From NCBI GenBank assembly GCA_003567055.1, contig PXAW01000300.1:1-11578 (forward strand): a DNA stretch of 11,578 nucleotides, read 5' to 3'. Both the position numbers and the translations under genes were made by a program. The DNA comes from Hyphomicrobiales bacterium (GTDB taxonomy: Bacteria > Pseudomonadota > Alphaproteobacteria > Rhizobiales > Beijerinckiaceae). Of the stretch, positions 1 through 8,015 are shown piece by piece (the first letter of the stretch is position 1; every line of letters starts with the position of its first letter). A model generated the notes under the pieces. That model did no database searches and was not told the origin of the DNA. It was given only the letters and a program-made list of their open reading frames with translations.

Positions 1-405
1 GATCACGCCGAGACGCTGGCGGCGCTCGAACTGGCCAGCGCCGAGGCACGGCGGCTGCGCGGGTTCCTGCTCGATTACATCGCCGAGGACAATACCGCCG
101 AGGCGGAATATGTCGCGCTTTCGCTGCGGCGCGCGGGTCTTGGCGACACTTATGCAGCCCTGCATGCCCGGATGGTGCCCAGCCTGCGCTGGATTCTCGA
201 CCCGCATGCGGACGGATTGCGGGTTGAGGATGCATTGAGGCAGGCCATCATCTTGCATCGGCGCGCACACACGCTACATACGGAACTGAAGGCGGCTGCC
301 CGTGCGCTGGCCGAGGATGACAGCGAAGCCAATCTGGCCTGGATGCGCGACGTTCAGGTGCAGCTGTCATCGCTCGAGGGCGCGGAGGCCGACCGGGAAG
401 ACTGA
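1..405 (+). CDS. dnaG: DNA primase DnaG, C-terminal end (5' truncated by window)
   Basis: The open frame enters from the window edge and codes for the last 134 residues, ending in TGA at 403-405. Primase makes the RNA primers for replication. Only the C-terminal part is visible, which in this family is the helical domain that binds the replicative helicase DnaB; the zinc-binding and TOPRIM catalytic domains lie outside. The visible stretch is rich in Ala, Leu, Arg and Glu and reads as helices, with a conserved-looking segment IILHRRAHTLHTELKAAARAL and an acidic tail (EGAEADRED). The call rests on this alphaproteobacterial-type tail together with rpoD immediately downstream on the same strand, the usual dnaG-rpoD order. 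No catalytic motif can be checked here, so the identity is well supported by context but not proven by the fragment alone. Confidence 0.8.
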   Translation, partial: DHAETLAALELASAEARRLRGFLLDYIAEDNTAEAEYVALSLRRAGLGDTYAALHARMVPSLRWILDPHADGLRVEDALRQAIILHRRAHTLHTELKAAARALAEDDSEANLAWMRDVQVQLSSLEGAEADRED

Positions 406-480
406 ATCGTAACGGCTGTAGTGAGGTGGAGGCGATCGTCGAAGCGAAGCGGATCCCATATGGGGCGATACGGGTCGGGA

Positions 481-514
481 CGGCGGCGGATAAATGCATC
501 CGGCGCCGATTTTT
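481..514 (+). terminator. Probable intrinsic terminator after dnaG
   Basis: Bases 481-485 (CGGCG) and 487-491 (CGGAT) pair with 498-502 (ATCCG) and 504-508 (CGCCG). This gives a 10-bp GC-rich stem with one G/G mismatch (486/503) and a 6-nt loop, AAATGC. It is followed by A and five T residues (510-514). The structure lies 76 bp past the dnaG stop and fits a rho-independent terminator. If it works, rpoD needs its own promoter between about 515 and 746. Confidence 0.6.
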
Positions 515-746
515 CCGTTGGCCCGGCTTCCCGTCGCGGCATGGATTCGCTAAGCGGGTACGATGCTTAACGCTTCGACAAGCCGAATGGTGTTTCATGC
601 TGGGTGATTCGCGGTACGCCCGTGCGGGGGGCGTGCCGGGTTCGTCGAGCATCACCGCCGAAACGCCCGGCCCGGCGCACGGGGCTGGCGTGTGGGGGCG
701 CGTTGCCGGAGCTTTGCATCCGGCCGAGATCTGTGGGAATTCCTGA
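515..746 (+). promoter_or_regulatory. Presumed rpoD promoter and leader region
   Basis: This gene-free stretch lies between the probable dnaG terminator and the rpoD start. A housekeeping sigma-factor gene should be transcribed from here if the terminator is active, but I find no convincing -35/-10 pair. A short inverted repeat, TAAGC (551-555) with GCTTA (565-569), is the only notable element. The Shine-Dalgarno sequence in front of rpoD is poor, at best GTGGGA around 732-737. A frame at 426-746 that ends right at the rpoD start codon shows no family features and I do not treat it as a gene. Confidence 0.35.
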
Positions 747-2807
<2,061 letters not shown>

Positions 2808-2826
2808 TCCGGGGGAGGGCGCGGCG

Positions 2827-3228
2827 ATGGCGGCTGCATCCGGGGACGAAGCGAACGAACCGCGCGGCGAACTCACCGTGCGCACCATCGCCATGCCCGC
2901 CGATACCAACGCCAATGGCGATATCTTCGGCGGCTGGGTGCTCTCGCAGATGGACCAGGCCGGCGGCATTGCCGGGGTCGAGCGCGCACGCGGGCGCGTC
3001 GTCACCATCGCCGTCGAGGCGATGACCTTCATCCGCCCGGTGCGGGTCGGGGATGTCTTGTGCGTCTATACAGAGATCGAATCAGTGGGGCGGACCTCGA
3101 TGAAGATCCATATCGAGGCCTGGGCGCGACGCTTCCAGAGCGATCTGCGCGAGAAGGTGACGGATGCCACCTTCACCTTCGTCGCCATCGATGACGAGGG
3201 GCGCCCGCGCCCGATTCCGGCAGGCTGA
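2827..3228 (+). CDS. Hotdog-fold acyl-CoA thioesterase (YciA-like)
   Basis: 133 residues, the usual length of single-domain YciA/BACH-type thioesterases, which hydrolyse acyl-CoA to free acid and CoA in the cytoplasm. The family signature is clear: ADTNANGDIFGGWVLSQMDQAGG (residues 25-47), with the likely catalytic Asp43 in MDQAGG, then the strand-rich core with FIRPVRVGDVLCVYTEI (about 69-85) and TDATFTFVAIDDEGRPRPIP near the end. A strong Shine-Dalgarno sequence (GGGGGAGGG, 2811-2819) lies 7 bp before the ATG and supports this start. The gene begins 19 bp after the rpoD stop with no terminator between, so it probably depends on the rpoD transcript. The chain-length preference cannot be read from sequence; broad-range acyl-CoA turnover is an inference from the family. 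Confidence 0.9.
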   Translation: MAAASGDEANEPRGELTVRTIAMPADTNANGDIFGGWVLSQMDQAGGIAGVERARGRVVTIAVEAMTFIRPVRVGDVLCVYTEIESVGRTSMKIHIEAWARRFQSDLREKVTDATFTFVAIDDEGRPRPIPAG

Positions 3229-3253
3229 TACGGCTCTTCACCCGCGATCAGCC
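3223..3253. other. Inverted repeat across the convergent stop codons
   Basis: GGCTGAT (3223-3229) and ATCAGCC (3247-3253) are perfect 7-bp inverted arms with a 17-nt loop. The left arm contains the thioesterase stop codon and the loop contains the stop codon of the opposing regulator gene. A second, exclusive pairing CGGCT/AGCCG (3231-3235 with 3250-3254) is possible. No T-tract follows on either strand, so a bidirectional terminator is only a weak possibility. Confidence 0.3.
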
Positions 3254-4053
3254 GGCGGGTCTTCATAAGTATATGGCAAGAGGCGAGCGAAGGTATCGCG
3301 CATGAGCGCGTAGCATTCGCACGAGGTTTCCTGCAATCCGGCCACATCGGTGCATTCGATCACGCCACGGCGGTAGCGGATGAAGCCGCGCGCCTGAAGG
3401 CTGCGGGCCGCAGCCGTCACCGTGGTACGTTGTACGCCGAGCATCTCCGCGAGTGCCTCCTGGGTCAGGGGGACCGTATTGCTCGCGGTCCGGTCGCGGC
3501 AGATCAGCAACCAGCGGCACAGGCGCTGCTCGACCGAATGCAGCGTGTTGCAGGCAAGGGTCTGCAAGACCTGCGAGATCAGGGCCTCACCATAACGCGT
3601 CTTGATGTCGTTGAGGCTCGGTGTCTTGGGCAGGATCTCCTGCAGAAGCGCCGTGCGCATGCGCAGGGCGCGCCCGGCGATCTGTACGACCACGCGGCTG
3701 AGCGAGACGCCGGAGCCAAGCCCGGTGACGAGGCCGACGGCGCCTTCGCGCCCGATCGTGCAGGTTTCAACGAACTGGCCCGGTTGCACCATCGTCAGGA
3801 GTGAAATGACGCCGCTTTGCGGGAAATACACGTAATCGATTGCCTGCCCGACATCGAGCAGGATTTCGCCCGGAAGCAAGGTCACGGGTTCGAGAAACGG
3901 CTGTAATGTGGCGCGGTCTTGCGGATCAGCTGCAATCAACAATCTGTTTTGATCGTTGCCGAGTTCGAATATCCGCGTCCGTACGTTGCCGGACGTGTTG
4001 TTGGTGGCGGTGATGCCCGGAGATTCCTTGGTATTTTCCCGTCTGATCGACAT
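3238..4053 (-). CDS. Crp/Fnr-family transcriptional regulator
   Basis: 271 residues, a DNA-binding regulator. An N-terminal extension of about 35 residues is followed by a cyclic-nucleotide-binding-like beta-roll (about 38-150, with LLPGEILLDVGQAIDYVYFPQSGVISL and GREGAVGL). A linking dimerisation helix comes next, then a Crp-type winged helix-turn-helix at about 195-232 (LTQEALAEMLGVQRTTVTAAARSLQARGFI). The usual cAMP-contacting Glu/Arg pattern of true CRP is not evident and there is no N-terminal cysteine cluster as in FNR, so the signal it senses is unknown. The start ATG has a good Shine-Dalgarno sequence, GGGAGGGG at 4062-4069, 8 bp upstream. It is convergent with the thioesterase gene, 9 bp apart, and is preceded by a long AT-rich region with palindromes that may include its own operator. 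A role in controlling the nearby agl genes is possible but unsupported. Confidence 0.9.
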   Translation of the reverse strand: MSIRRENTKESPGITATNNTSGNVRTRIFELGNDQNRLLIAADPQDRATLQPFLEPVTLLPGEILLDVGQAIDYVYFPQSGVISLLTMVQPGQFVETCTIGREGAVGLVTGLGSGVSLSRVVVQIAGRALRMRTALLQEILPKTPSLNDIKTRYGEALISQVLQTLACNTLHSVEQRLCRWLLICRDRTASNTVPLTQEALAEMLGVQRTTVTAAARSLQARGFIRYRRGVIECTDVAGLQETSCECYALMRDTFARLLPYTYEDPPADRG

Positions 4054-4127
4054 GCCACCTGCCCCTCCCGGGCATCCTTCACTTCATGAGATTGTATTTT
4101 GTGTCCGATTACGCACAGACTTGTCCA

Positions 4128-4158
4128 TACAATTCTCACTAGTGATTGGGAATGTCAA
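4128..4158 (-). promoter_or_regulatory. Candidate promoter of the Crp/Fnr gene
   Basis: On the minus strand a perfect TTGACA hexamer lies at 4158-4153, about 100 bp upstream of the regulator start. A -10 match is weak: GAATTG at 17-bp spacing, or ATTGTA at 19 bp. The TTGACA is overlapped by an 11-bp palindrome, TCAATGATTGA (4155-4165), so a protein binding there could block it. Confidence 0.3.
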
Positions 4159-4168
4159 TGATTGATCA

Positions 4169-4201
4169 GACCAATGAACCAATCCTGTCCCGAAATTGGT
4201 C
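4169..4201. repeat. Inverted repeat GACCAAT / ATTGGTC
   Basis: GACCAAT (4169-4175) and ATTGGTC (4195-4201) are perfect 7-bp inverted arms. A second copy of the left half, ACCAAT (4178-4183), can pair with the same right arm across an 11-nt spacer. Together with the neighbouring TCAATGATTGA this makes a cluster of ATTG/CAAT half-sites upstream of the regulator promoter candidate, compatible with an operator array. Confidence 0.35.
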
Positions 4202-4245
4202 GGCCATTCCGTATGATGGAACGGGCCCGATGAATCGTGACCTAA

Positions 4246-4264
4246 TTGCTTATTAAATAAGCAA
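4246..4264. promoter_or_regulatory. Perfect 19-bp palindrome, possible operator
   Basis: TTGCTTATTAAATAAGCAA consists of 9-bp arms around a single A and is fully symmetric. It lies 193 bp upstream of the Crp/Fnr start codon in AT-rich DNA. Symmetry and length fit the binding site of a dimeric regulator. It could also form a hairpin in RNA, but it is not followed by a T-tract on either strand and its stem is AT-rich, so an operator is the more likely reading. Confidence 0.5.
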
Positions 4265-4333
4265 GTTCTCGCCGAAATCGATGTAATCTGCGTCAAAAAT
4301 TCGATCGACCCGATGGAAGAGAAATGATCCGGG

Positions 4334-4352
4334 CGGAAGAGCCCGTCTTCCG
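4334..4352. other. Short perfect hairpin between agl operon and regulator
   Basis: CGGAAGA (4334-4340) pairs with TCTTCCG (4346-4352) around a GCCCG loop. On the minus strand it lies about 290 bp beyond the aglK stop and could end the agl transcript, but the following bases (GCCCGGATCATTTCTC) are not a true T-tract. On the plus strand it is followed by TGTTTGTC. Function uncertain. Confidence 0.3.
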
Positions 4353-4643
4353 TGTTTGTCGAGCGCTATTTCAGGTAGATTGAATTTGAAGGACAAGCAT
4401 CATTTTCGGATGGCTTCCAGAGTTTATTTATAGCTTTTAGTTGCATAACCGTGACGATGATTATCGTGCCGGTGAATTATTGCCAATGCTCTTTTCGTCT
4501 TTCCGTCCGACCCGGCCATGCTGTCTTGCCAACTGTCTTGCGAAGCCGAAGCCGAGCTCCGCGCCGTCACGGCGATGGCGCCCGCAGGCATCATTGACAA
4601 ATTGGGCCCTCCGCAACCTGACTCCGTCGGGTCGGAACGCGCT

Positions 4644-5735
4644 TTAGCTGCGATAGAGCAATGAGCGGCCCTGGTGGAACAGGTGAAGTCGCTCCGGATC
4701 CGTCTTGAGGCTGACTTCCTTGCCGCGCATGCCCGAATGGATGCCCGGCAGTTTGGCGAGGATCTGCGCGCCGGAGGCATCGCGGGCGAAATAGAGCACG
4801 GTGAGTTCGCCGAGTGCCTCGGTGATCTCGACCTTGCCGCGATAGAGGTAATCCGCGTCATCGCTCGCGACGAGATCCTCCGGGCGCACGCCGAGATTGA
4901 CCGGCATGTCACGATCCCCTTCGGTGGTGGGAATGGCAACACGCGCCGTGCCGCCCCCCTCCAGCGCGACGCGGGTCTGCGCGCCGGTTTCGGTGATGCG
5001 TCCGGGCAGGAGATTCATGGCGGGTGAGCCGATGAATTGCGCCACGAATTCGTTCTCCGGCTTCGTATAGAGCTCCATCGGCGAGCCGACCTGGGCAATG
5101 CCGCCATTGGCCAGAACGACGATGCGGCTCGCGAGCGTCATCGCCTCGACCTGATCATGGGTGACGTAGATCATGGTGGAATCAGGCATCGATTCCTTCA
5201 GTTGCGCGATCTCGATCCGCGTCGCCACGCGCAGGGCCGCATCGAGATTGGAGAGCGGTTCGTCGAAGAGGTAGACGCGCGGATCGCGCACGATGGCGCG
5301 CCCGATGGCGACGCGCTGGCGCTGCCCGCCGGAGAGCTCCTTGGGCAGCCGGTCGAGCAGGGGGTCGAGTTGCAGGATGCGGGCGGCGCGGGTTACCGCC
5401 GCGTCGATCTCGGCGCCGGTTTTCTTCGCGATCTTGAGCGCGAAGGCCATGTTGTCGCGCACGGTCATGTGCGGATAGAGCGCGTAGGACTGGAACACCA
5501 TGGCGATCCCGCGCTGCGAGGGATGCACGTCGTTCATCACCATGCCGTCGATCTCAAGGGTGCCCCCGGTGATCTGTTCGAGCCCGGCGATCATGCGCAG
5601 GAGCGTGGACTTGCCGCAACCGGACGGCCCGACGAAGACGACGAGCTCGCCCGGATGGATTGCGAGATTGATGTCGGCGAGGACCTTCACGTCGCCATAG
5701 GCTTTCTCGACCCCGGTCAGTTTCAGCTCGGCCAT
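4644..5735 (-). CDS. aglK: Alpha-glucoside ABC transporter ATP-binding protein (AglK)
   Basis: 363 residues, a MalK/UgpC-type ATPase that powers a carbohydrate importer from the cytoplasmic face. It has Walker A GPSGCGKST (36-44), the Q-loop at Gln82 (FQSYALYPH), the signature LSGGQRQRVAIGRA (134-147), Walker B VYLFDEPLSNLD (154-165) and the switch His193 (VTHDQVEAMT). After about residue 235 comes the OB-fold (TOBE) regulatory domain typical of sugar importers, including LGVRPEDL. All catalytic residues are intact. The start has a Shine-Dalgarno GGGGAG (5745-5750). It lies 41 bp downstream of aglG and closes the binding protein-permease-permease-ATPase operon. The sugar specificity is inferred from the neighbours, mainly the unusual AglG permease and the alpha-glucosidase; the ATPase alone would only indicate a CUT1 sugar transporter. 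Confidence 0.92.
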   Translation of the reverse strand: MAELKLTGVEKAYGDVKVLADINLAIHPGELVVFVGPSGCGKSTLLRMIAGLEQITGGTLEIDGMVMNDVHPSQRGIAMVFQSYALYPHMTVRDNMAFALKIAKKTGAEIDAAVTRAARILQLDPLLDRLPKELSGGQRQRVAIGRAIVRDPRVYLFDEPLSNLDAALRVATRIEIAQLKESMPDSTMIYVTHDQVEAMTLASRIVVLANGGIAQVGSPMELYTKPENEFVAQFIGSPAMNLLPGRITETGAQTRVALEGGGTARVAIPTTEGDRDMPVNLGVRPEDLVASDDADYLYRGKVEITEALGELTVLYFARDASGAQILAKLPGIHSGMRGKEVSLKTDPERLHLFHQGRSLLYRS

Positions 5736-5776
5736 CGACCAACGCTCCCCGTTCTCGCTCCGGCAGGATGCCGTTT

Positions 5777-6931
5777 CTATTTCACCGAACCCGCCAGCAG
5801 CCCTCGCACGAGGTATCGCTGCAGCGTGAAGAAGACGACCAGCGGTACGCCGATCGAGACGAAGGCGGCTGTCGCCAGAATGCCCCAGTCACCCCCGCGT
5901 GAGCCGAGCAGATCATCGGCGATCTTCACGGTCATGACCTGGAAATCCGGCCCCGATGGCAGGAACACCTTGGCCACGAGCAGATCGTTCCAGGTCCACA
6001 GGAACTGGAAGATCGCGAAGGAGGCGAGCGCCGGGAAGGACAGCGGCAGGACGATCCTGGTGAAGACCTGGAAATCCGTGGCGCCGTCGACCCGCGCGCT
6101 CTCGATAATGTCGCGCGGCAGGCCGGCCATGTAATTGCGCAGCAGATAGATCGCCAGCGGCATGCCGAATCCGGTATGCGCCAGCCATATCCCCATGAAG
6201 CTCTGGCCGATCCCGATGCTCGTATGCAGCCGCAGGAGCGGGACGAGCGCGAGTTGCAGCGGCACCACCAGAAGGCCGACGATCCCCGCGATCAGGAGCG
6301 CGCGCCCGGGAAACCGCATCCAGGCGAGTGCATAGGCGGCGAAGGCGGCGATCAGGATCGGGATGATCGTCGCCGGAATGGTGACAGTGAGCGTGTTGAT
6401 GAAGGCCCGATCCATCCCGTCCGCCGTCAGCACCGTCCAGTAATTCTGCATCGTGAATTGCGGCGGTGTGCGCGCCTCGAAATAGATGGTCGGCCCGCGC
6501 CGCTCGAAGGCCTCGGGCGCATCCACGCGGAATGCACCGTCGCGCGCCACGGCGAGCGTGCCGCCGGTGCGCAGCTCAGCTTCGGCGCCTGCCGGGAATT
6601 CCGAAGGCGCGGCGCCGCGTATGCCGAATCGCACCACCTCGCCGCGCCCATCGGGGAAGCGTGCGGCATTGGCGGGATCGGCGAAGACGTTGCCCTCGAT
6701 GATGAAGCGTCCGTTTTCCTCGCGCTGGTCACGGGGGTCGACCCGGCTGCGGAAGGTCAGCTCGACCGGCAGCGGCGCCACCCACCAGCCCGATTGCGAA
6801 ATCTGGTCGCGGTCACGGAAGGAGGAGACGAACAGCCCGATGGTGGGAATCAGCCACAGGATCACGAGCAGCACGACGGCGATGTTGACCGCCCATGTCA
6901 GGCGCGATTTCTTGCCGGCAATCGAATCCAT
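5777..6931 (-). CDS. aglG: Alpha-glucoside ABC transporter permease AglG
   Basis: 384 residues, an inner-membrane permease of the MalG type and one half of the channel. The first membrane helix is at about 13-35. It is followed by a large soluble insert of about 130 residues (about 40-175, including SQSGWWVAPLPVELTF and a Gly/Arg-rich beta-like stretch), predicted to be periplasmic. The remaining helices follow at about 178-203, 212-232, 245-265, 299-320 and 350-372. The EAA loop that docks on the ATPase is ESARVDGATDFQVFTRIVLPL (277-297). Typical MalG-type permeases have about 280-300 residues; a long version with this insert is what I know for AglG of alpha-glucoside transporters, which supports that specificity. 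The ATG lies 12 bp after the aglF stop, and the Shine-Dalgarno overlaps that stop, which suggests coupled translation. Confidence 0.9.
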   Translation of the reverse strand: MDSIAGKKSRLTWAVNIAVVLLVILWLIPTIGLFVSSFRDRDQISQSGWWVAPLPVELTFRSRVDPRDQREENGRFIIEGNVFADPANAARFPDGRGEVVRFGIRGAAPSEFPAGAEAELRTGGTLAVARDGAFRVDAPEAFERRGPTIYFEARTPPQFTMQNYWTVLTADGMDRAFINTLTVTIPATIIPILIAAFAAYALAWMRFPGRALLIAGIVGLLVVPLQLALVPLLRLHTSIGIGQSFMGIWLAHTGFGMPLAIYLLRNYMAGLPRDIIESARVDGATDFQVFTRIVLPLSFPALASFAIFQFLWTWNDLLVAKVFLPSGPDFQVMTVKIADDLLGSRGGDWGILATAAFVSIGVPLVVFFTLQRYLVRGLLAGSVK

Positions 6932-6938
6932 GTTCCCG

Positions 6939-6945
6939 CCTCCTC
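6939..6945 (-). promoter_or_regulatory. aglG ribosome-binding site overlapping the aglF stop codon
   Basis: On the minus strand the sequence reads TGAGGAGGCGGGAACATG. The TGA is the aglF stop (6946-6944), GAGGAGG (6945-6939) is a near-perfect Shine-Dalgarno, and the ATG starts aglG. Ribosomes finishing aglF sit directly on the aglG initiation site, favouring equal synthesis of the two permease subunits. Confidence 0.75.
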
Positions 6946-7924
6946 ACCGCACTTCGCGCCGGGCCTGAACGATGTTCCAGATCATCACCGGCAGGACGAG
7001 GATCATGATCACGAAGGCCACCGCCGTGGCGCGCCCGTCATCACGGAACATGTAGCTCATCATGTAACTGGGCAGGATTTCCGTGCCGAAATTGCCGCCC
7101 GTCATGGTGTAGACGATGTCGAAAACCTTGAGCACGAGGATGGTGATCGTCGTCCAGACGACAACGATGGTACCCATGATCTGCGGCACCTTGATCCTGA
7201 AGAAGACCTGCCAGGGATTGGCTCCGTCGATGATCGCAGCCTCGATCGTCTCCTCCGGAATACCGCGCAGGGCGGCAGACAGGATCACCATGGCAAAGCC
7301 CGTCTTGATCCAGATCAGGATCACCATCAGGAAGAAATTGTTCCAGAACGGTATCTGGATCACATCGACGCTGCGTTCGGCGCCGAAGGCGAAGCGGAAA
7401 GCGTTGATCAGGCCGATATCGGGATTGACGGCATAGACGAATTTCCAGATCAGCGAGGCGCCGACGAAGGAGATCGCCATCGGCATGAAGATCATCGATT
7501 TGGCGATATTGCCCCAGGTCAGGCGATCGGTGAGCTGCGCCGCGATCAGGCCGATGAAGGTGGCCGAGGCCGGCACCACGATGATCCAGAGCAGGTTGTT
7601 GAACACGCTGATGCGGAAATCGGAGGCATTGAACAGGGCGACGTAATTGCCCAGGCCGATGAATGTCTCGCCCGAGCGATCGAACAGCGAGCGATGGAAC
7701 GAGCCGATCACCGGATAGACGAGATAGAGCCCGAGCACGAACAGGGCCGGGAACAGGAATATCCAGGGCCGGATCCGGTTCGCGCGGTTGATGTTGCGCC
7801 CGGCATGCGGCCCGCGGGCGGGCAACAGAACCTTGTCGAGAAACAGGTTTGCGGCGTAGAAATAACCCACACAGGCACTCACGCCGATGACGATCGTCAA
7901 CAGGCCCTGCAGCATCGGTGTCAT
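6944..7924 (-). CDS. aglF: Alpha-glucoside ABC transporter permease AglF
   Basis: 326 residues, a MalF-type inner-membrane permease that pairs with AglG. Predicted membrane helices lie at about 7-26, 52-72, 108-130, 143-163, 197-218, 250-270 and 300-320. The short cytoplasmic linker after the first helix is basic (RNINRANRIRPW), and IGLGNYVALF (89-98) is a typical MalF-family periplasmic motif. The EAA loop is IEAAIIDGANPWQVFFRIKVPQI (about 227-249, G at 234). It is shorter than enterobacterial MalF because it lacks the large periplasmic P2 loop, as usual for CUT1 permeases of alphaproteobacteria. The ATG at 7924 has AGGGGGAAG directly upstream (7929-7937). It lies 91 bp after aglE, and that gap holds two hairpins. 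Confidence 0.9.
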   Translation of the reverse strand: MTPMLQGLLTIVIGVSACVGYFYAANLFLDKVLLPARGPHAGRNINRANRIRPWIFLFPALFVLGLYLVYPVIGSFHRSLFDRSGETFIGLGNYVALFNASDFRISVFNNLLWIIVVPASATFIGLIAAQLTDRLTWGNIAKSMIFMPMAISFVGASLIWKFVYAVNPDIGLINAFRFAFGAERSVDVIQIPFWNNFFLMVILIWIKTGFAMVILSAALRGIPEETIEAAIIDGANPWQVFFRIKVPQIMGTIVVVWTTITILVLKVFDIVYTMTGGNFGTEILPSYMMSYMFRDDGRATAVAFVIMILVLPVMIWNIVQARREVR

Positions 7925-7942
7925 GACGCTTCCCCCTGAAGG

Positions 7943-7972
7943 CGGCCTGCTTCGTTTTTCTCATGCAGGCCG
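7943..7972 (-). other. Hairpin 2 in the aglE-aglF gap
   Basis: CGGCCTGC (7943-7950) and GCAGGCCG (7965-7972) form a perfect 8-bp GC-rich stem with a 14-nt loop. In the agl transcript it follows the larger hairpin at 7978-8006 and precedes the aglF ribosome-binding site by few bases. It may slow 3' exonuclease decay of aglE mRNA or lower read-through into the permease genes. Confidence 0.5.
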
Positions 7973-7977
7973 GATCA

Positions 7978-8006
7978 GCGGTGCGCGGATATCCTCCGCG
8001 CGCCGC
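7978..8006 (-). other. Hairpin 1 just after aglE
   Basis: Arms at 7978-7989 and 7995-8006 form a 12-bp very GC-rich stem with one C/A mismatch on the transcript and a 5-nt loop (GGATA). It begins about 10 bp past the aglE stop codon. No T-tract follows, so it is more likely an mRNA-stabilising or attenuating structure than a full terminator. Binding-protein genes are usually expressed at a higher level than their permeases, and this is a common arrangement for achieving it. Confidence 0.6.
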
Positions 8007-8015
8007 ATTGCGCGA

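Larger units (their letters stand above)
4054..4643. other. 590-bp AT-rich intergenic region with palindromes
   Basis: No credible gene lies between the regulator and the end of aglK. About 4080-4460 is visibly richer in A and T than the genes around it. It should hold the promoter of the regulator gene and any terminator of the agl transport operon, since both are on the minus strand. Notable elements are listed separately: the 19-bp palindrome at 4246-4264, a TTGACA hexamer with ATTG/CAAT repeats at 4130-4201, and the hairpin at 4334-4352. Others are ATTGTAT (4091-4097) with ATACAAT (4127-4133), and a 9-bp direct repeat CTGTCTTGC at 4521-4529 and 4533-4541. A small hairpin CGCCG-TCA-CGGCG (4562-4574) lies about 70 bp past the aglK stop but lacks a T-tract. 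A remnant of imported or decayed DNA is possible. Confidence 0.55.

Noticed and set aside
455..464. 10-bp palindrome CCCATATGGG, resembling part of a heat-shock sigma-32 -10 element
   Set aside because: No matching CTTGAA-type -35 element at the right distance, and it lies upstream of the probable terminator, so it is unlikely to drive rpoD.
426..746. 106-residue frame in the dnaG-rpoD gap, ending exactly before the rpoD ATG
   Set aside because: It runs through the probable terminator at 481-514, has no Shine-Dalgarno and no family resemblance; the stop next to the rpoD start is probably coincidence.
4424..4942. 172-residue minus-strand frame overlapping the 3' end of aglK
   Set aside because: About half is an out-of-frame reading of aglK, its composition is Ser/Arg/Ala-rich, and there is no start signal.
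6176..7939. 587-residue open frame on the plus strand opposite aglF and aglG
   Set aside because: It is rich in Arg, His and Asp as expected for the reverse complement of membrane-protein codons and has no recognisable domain.
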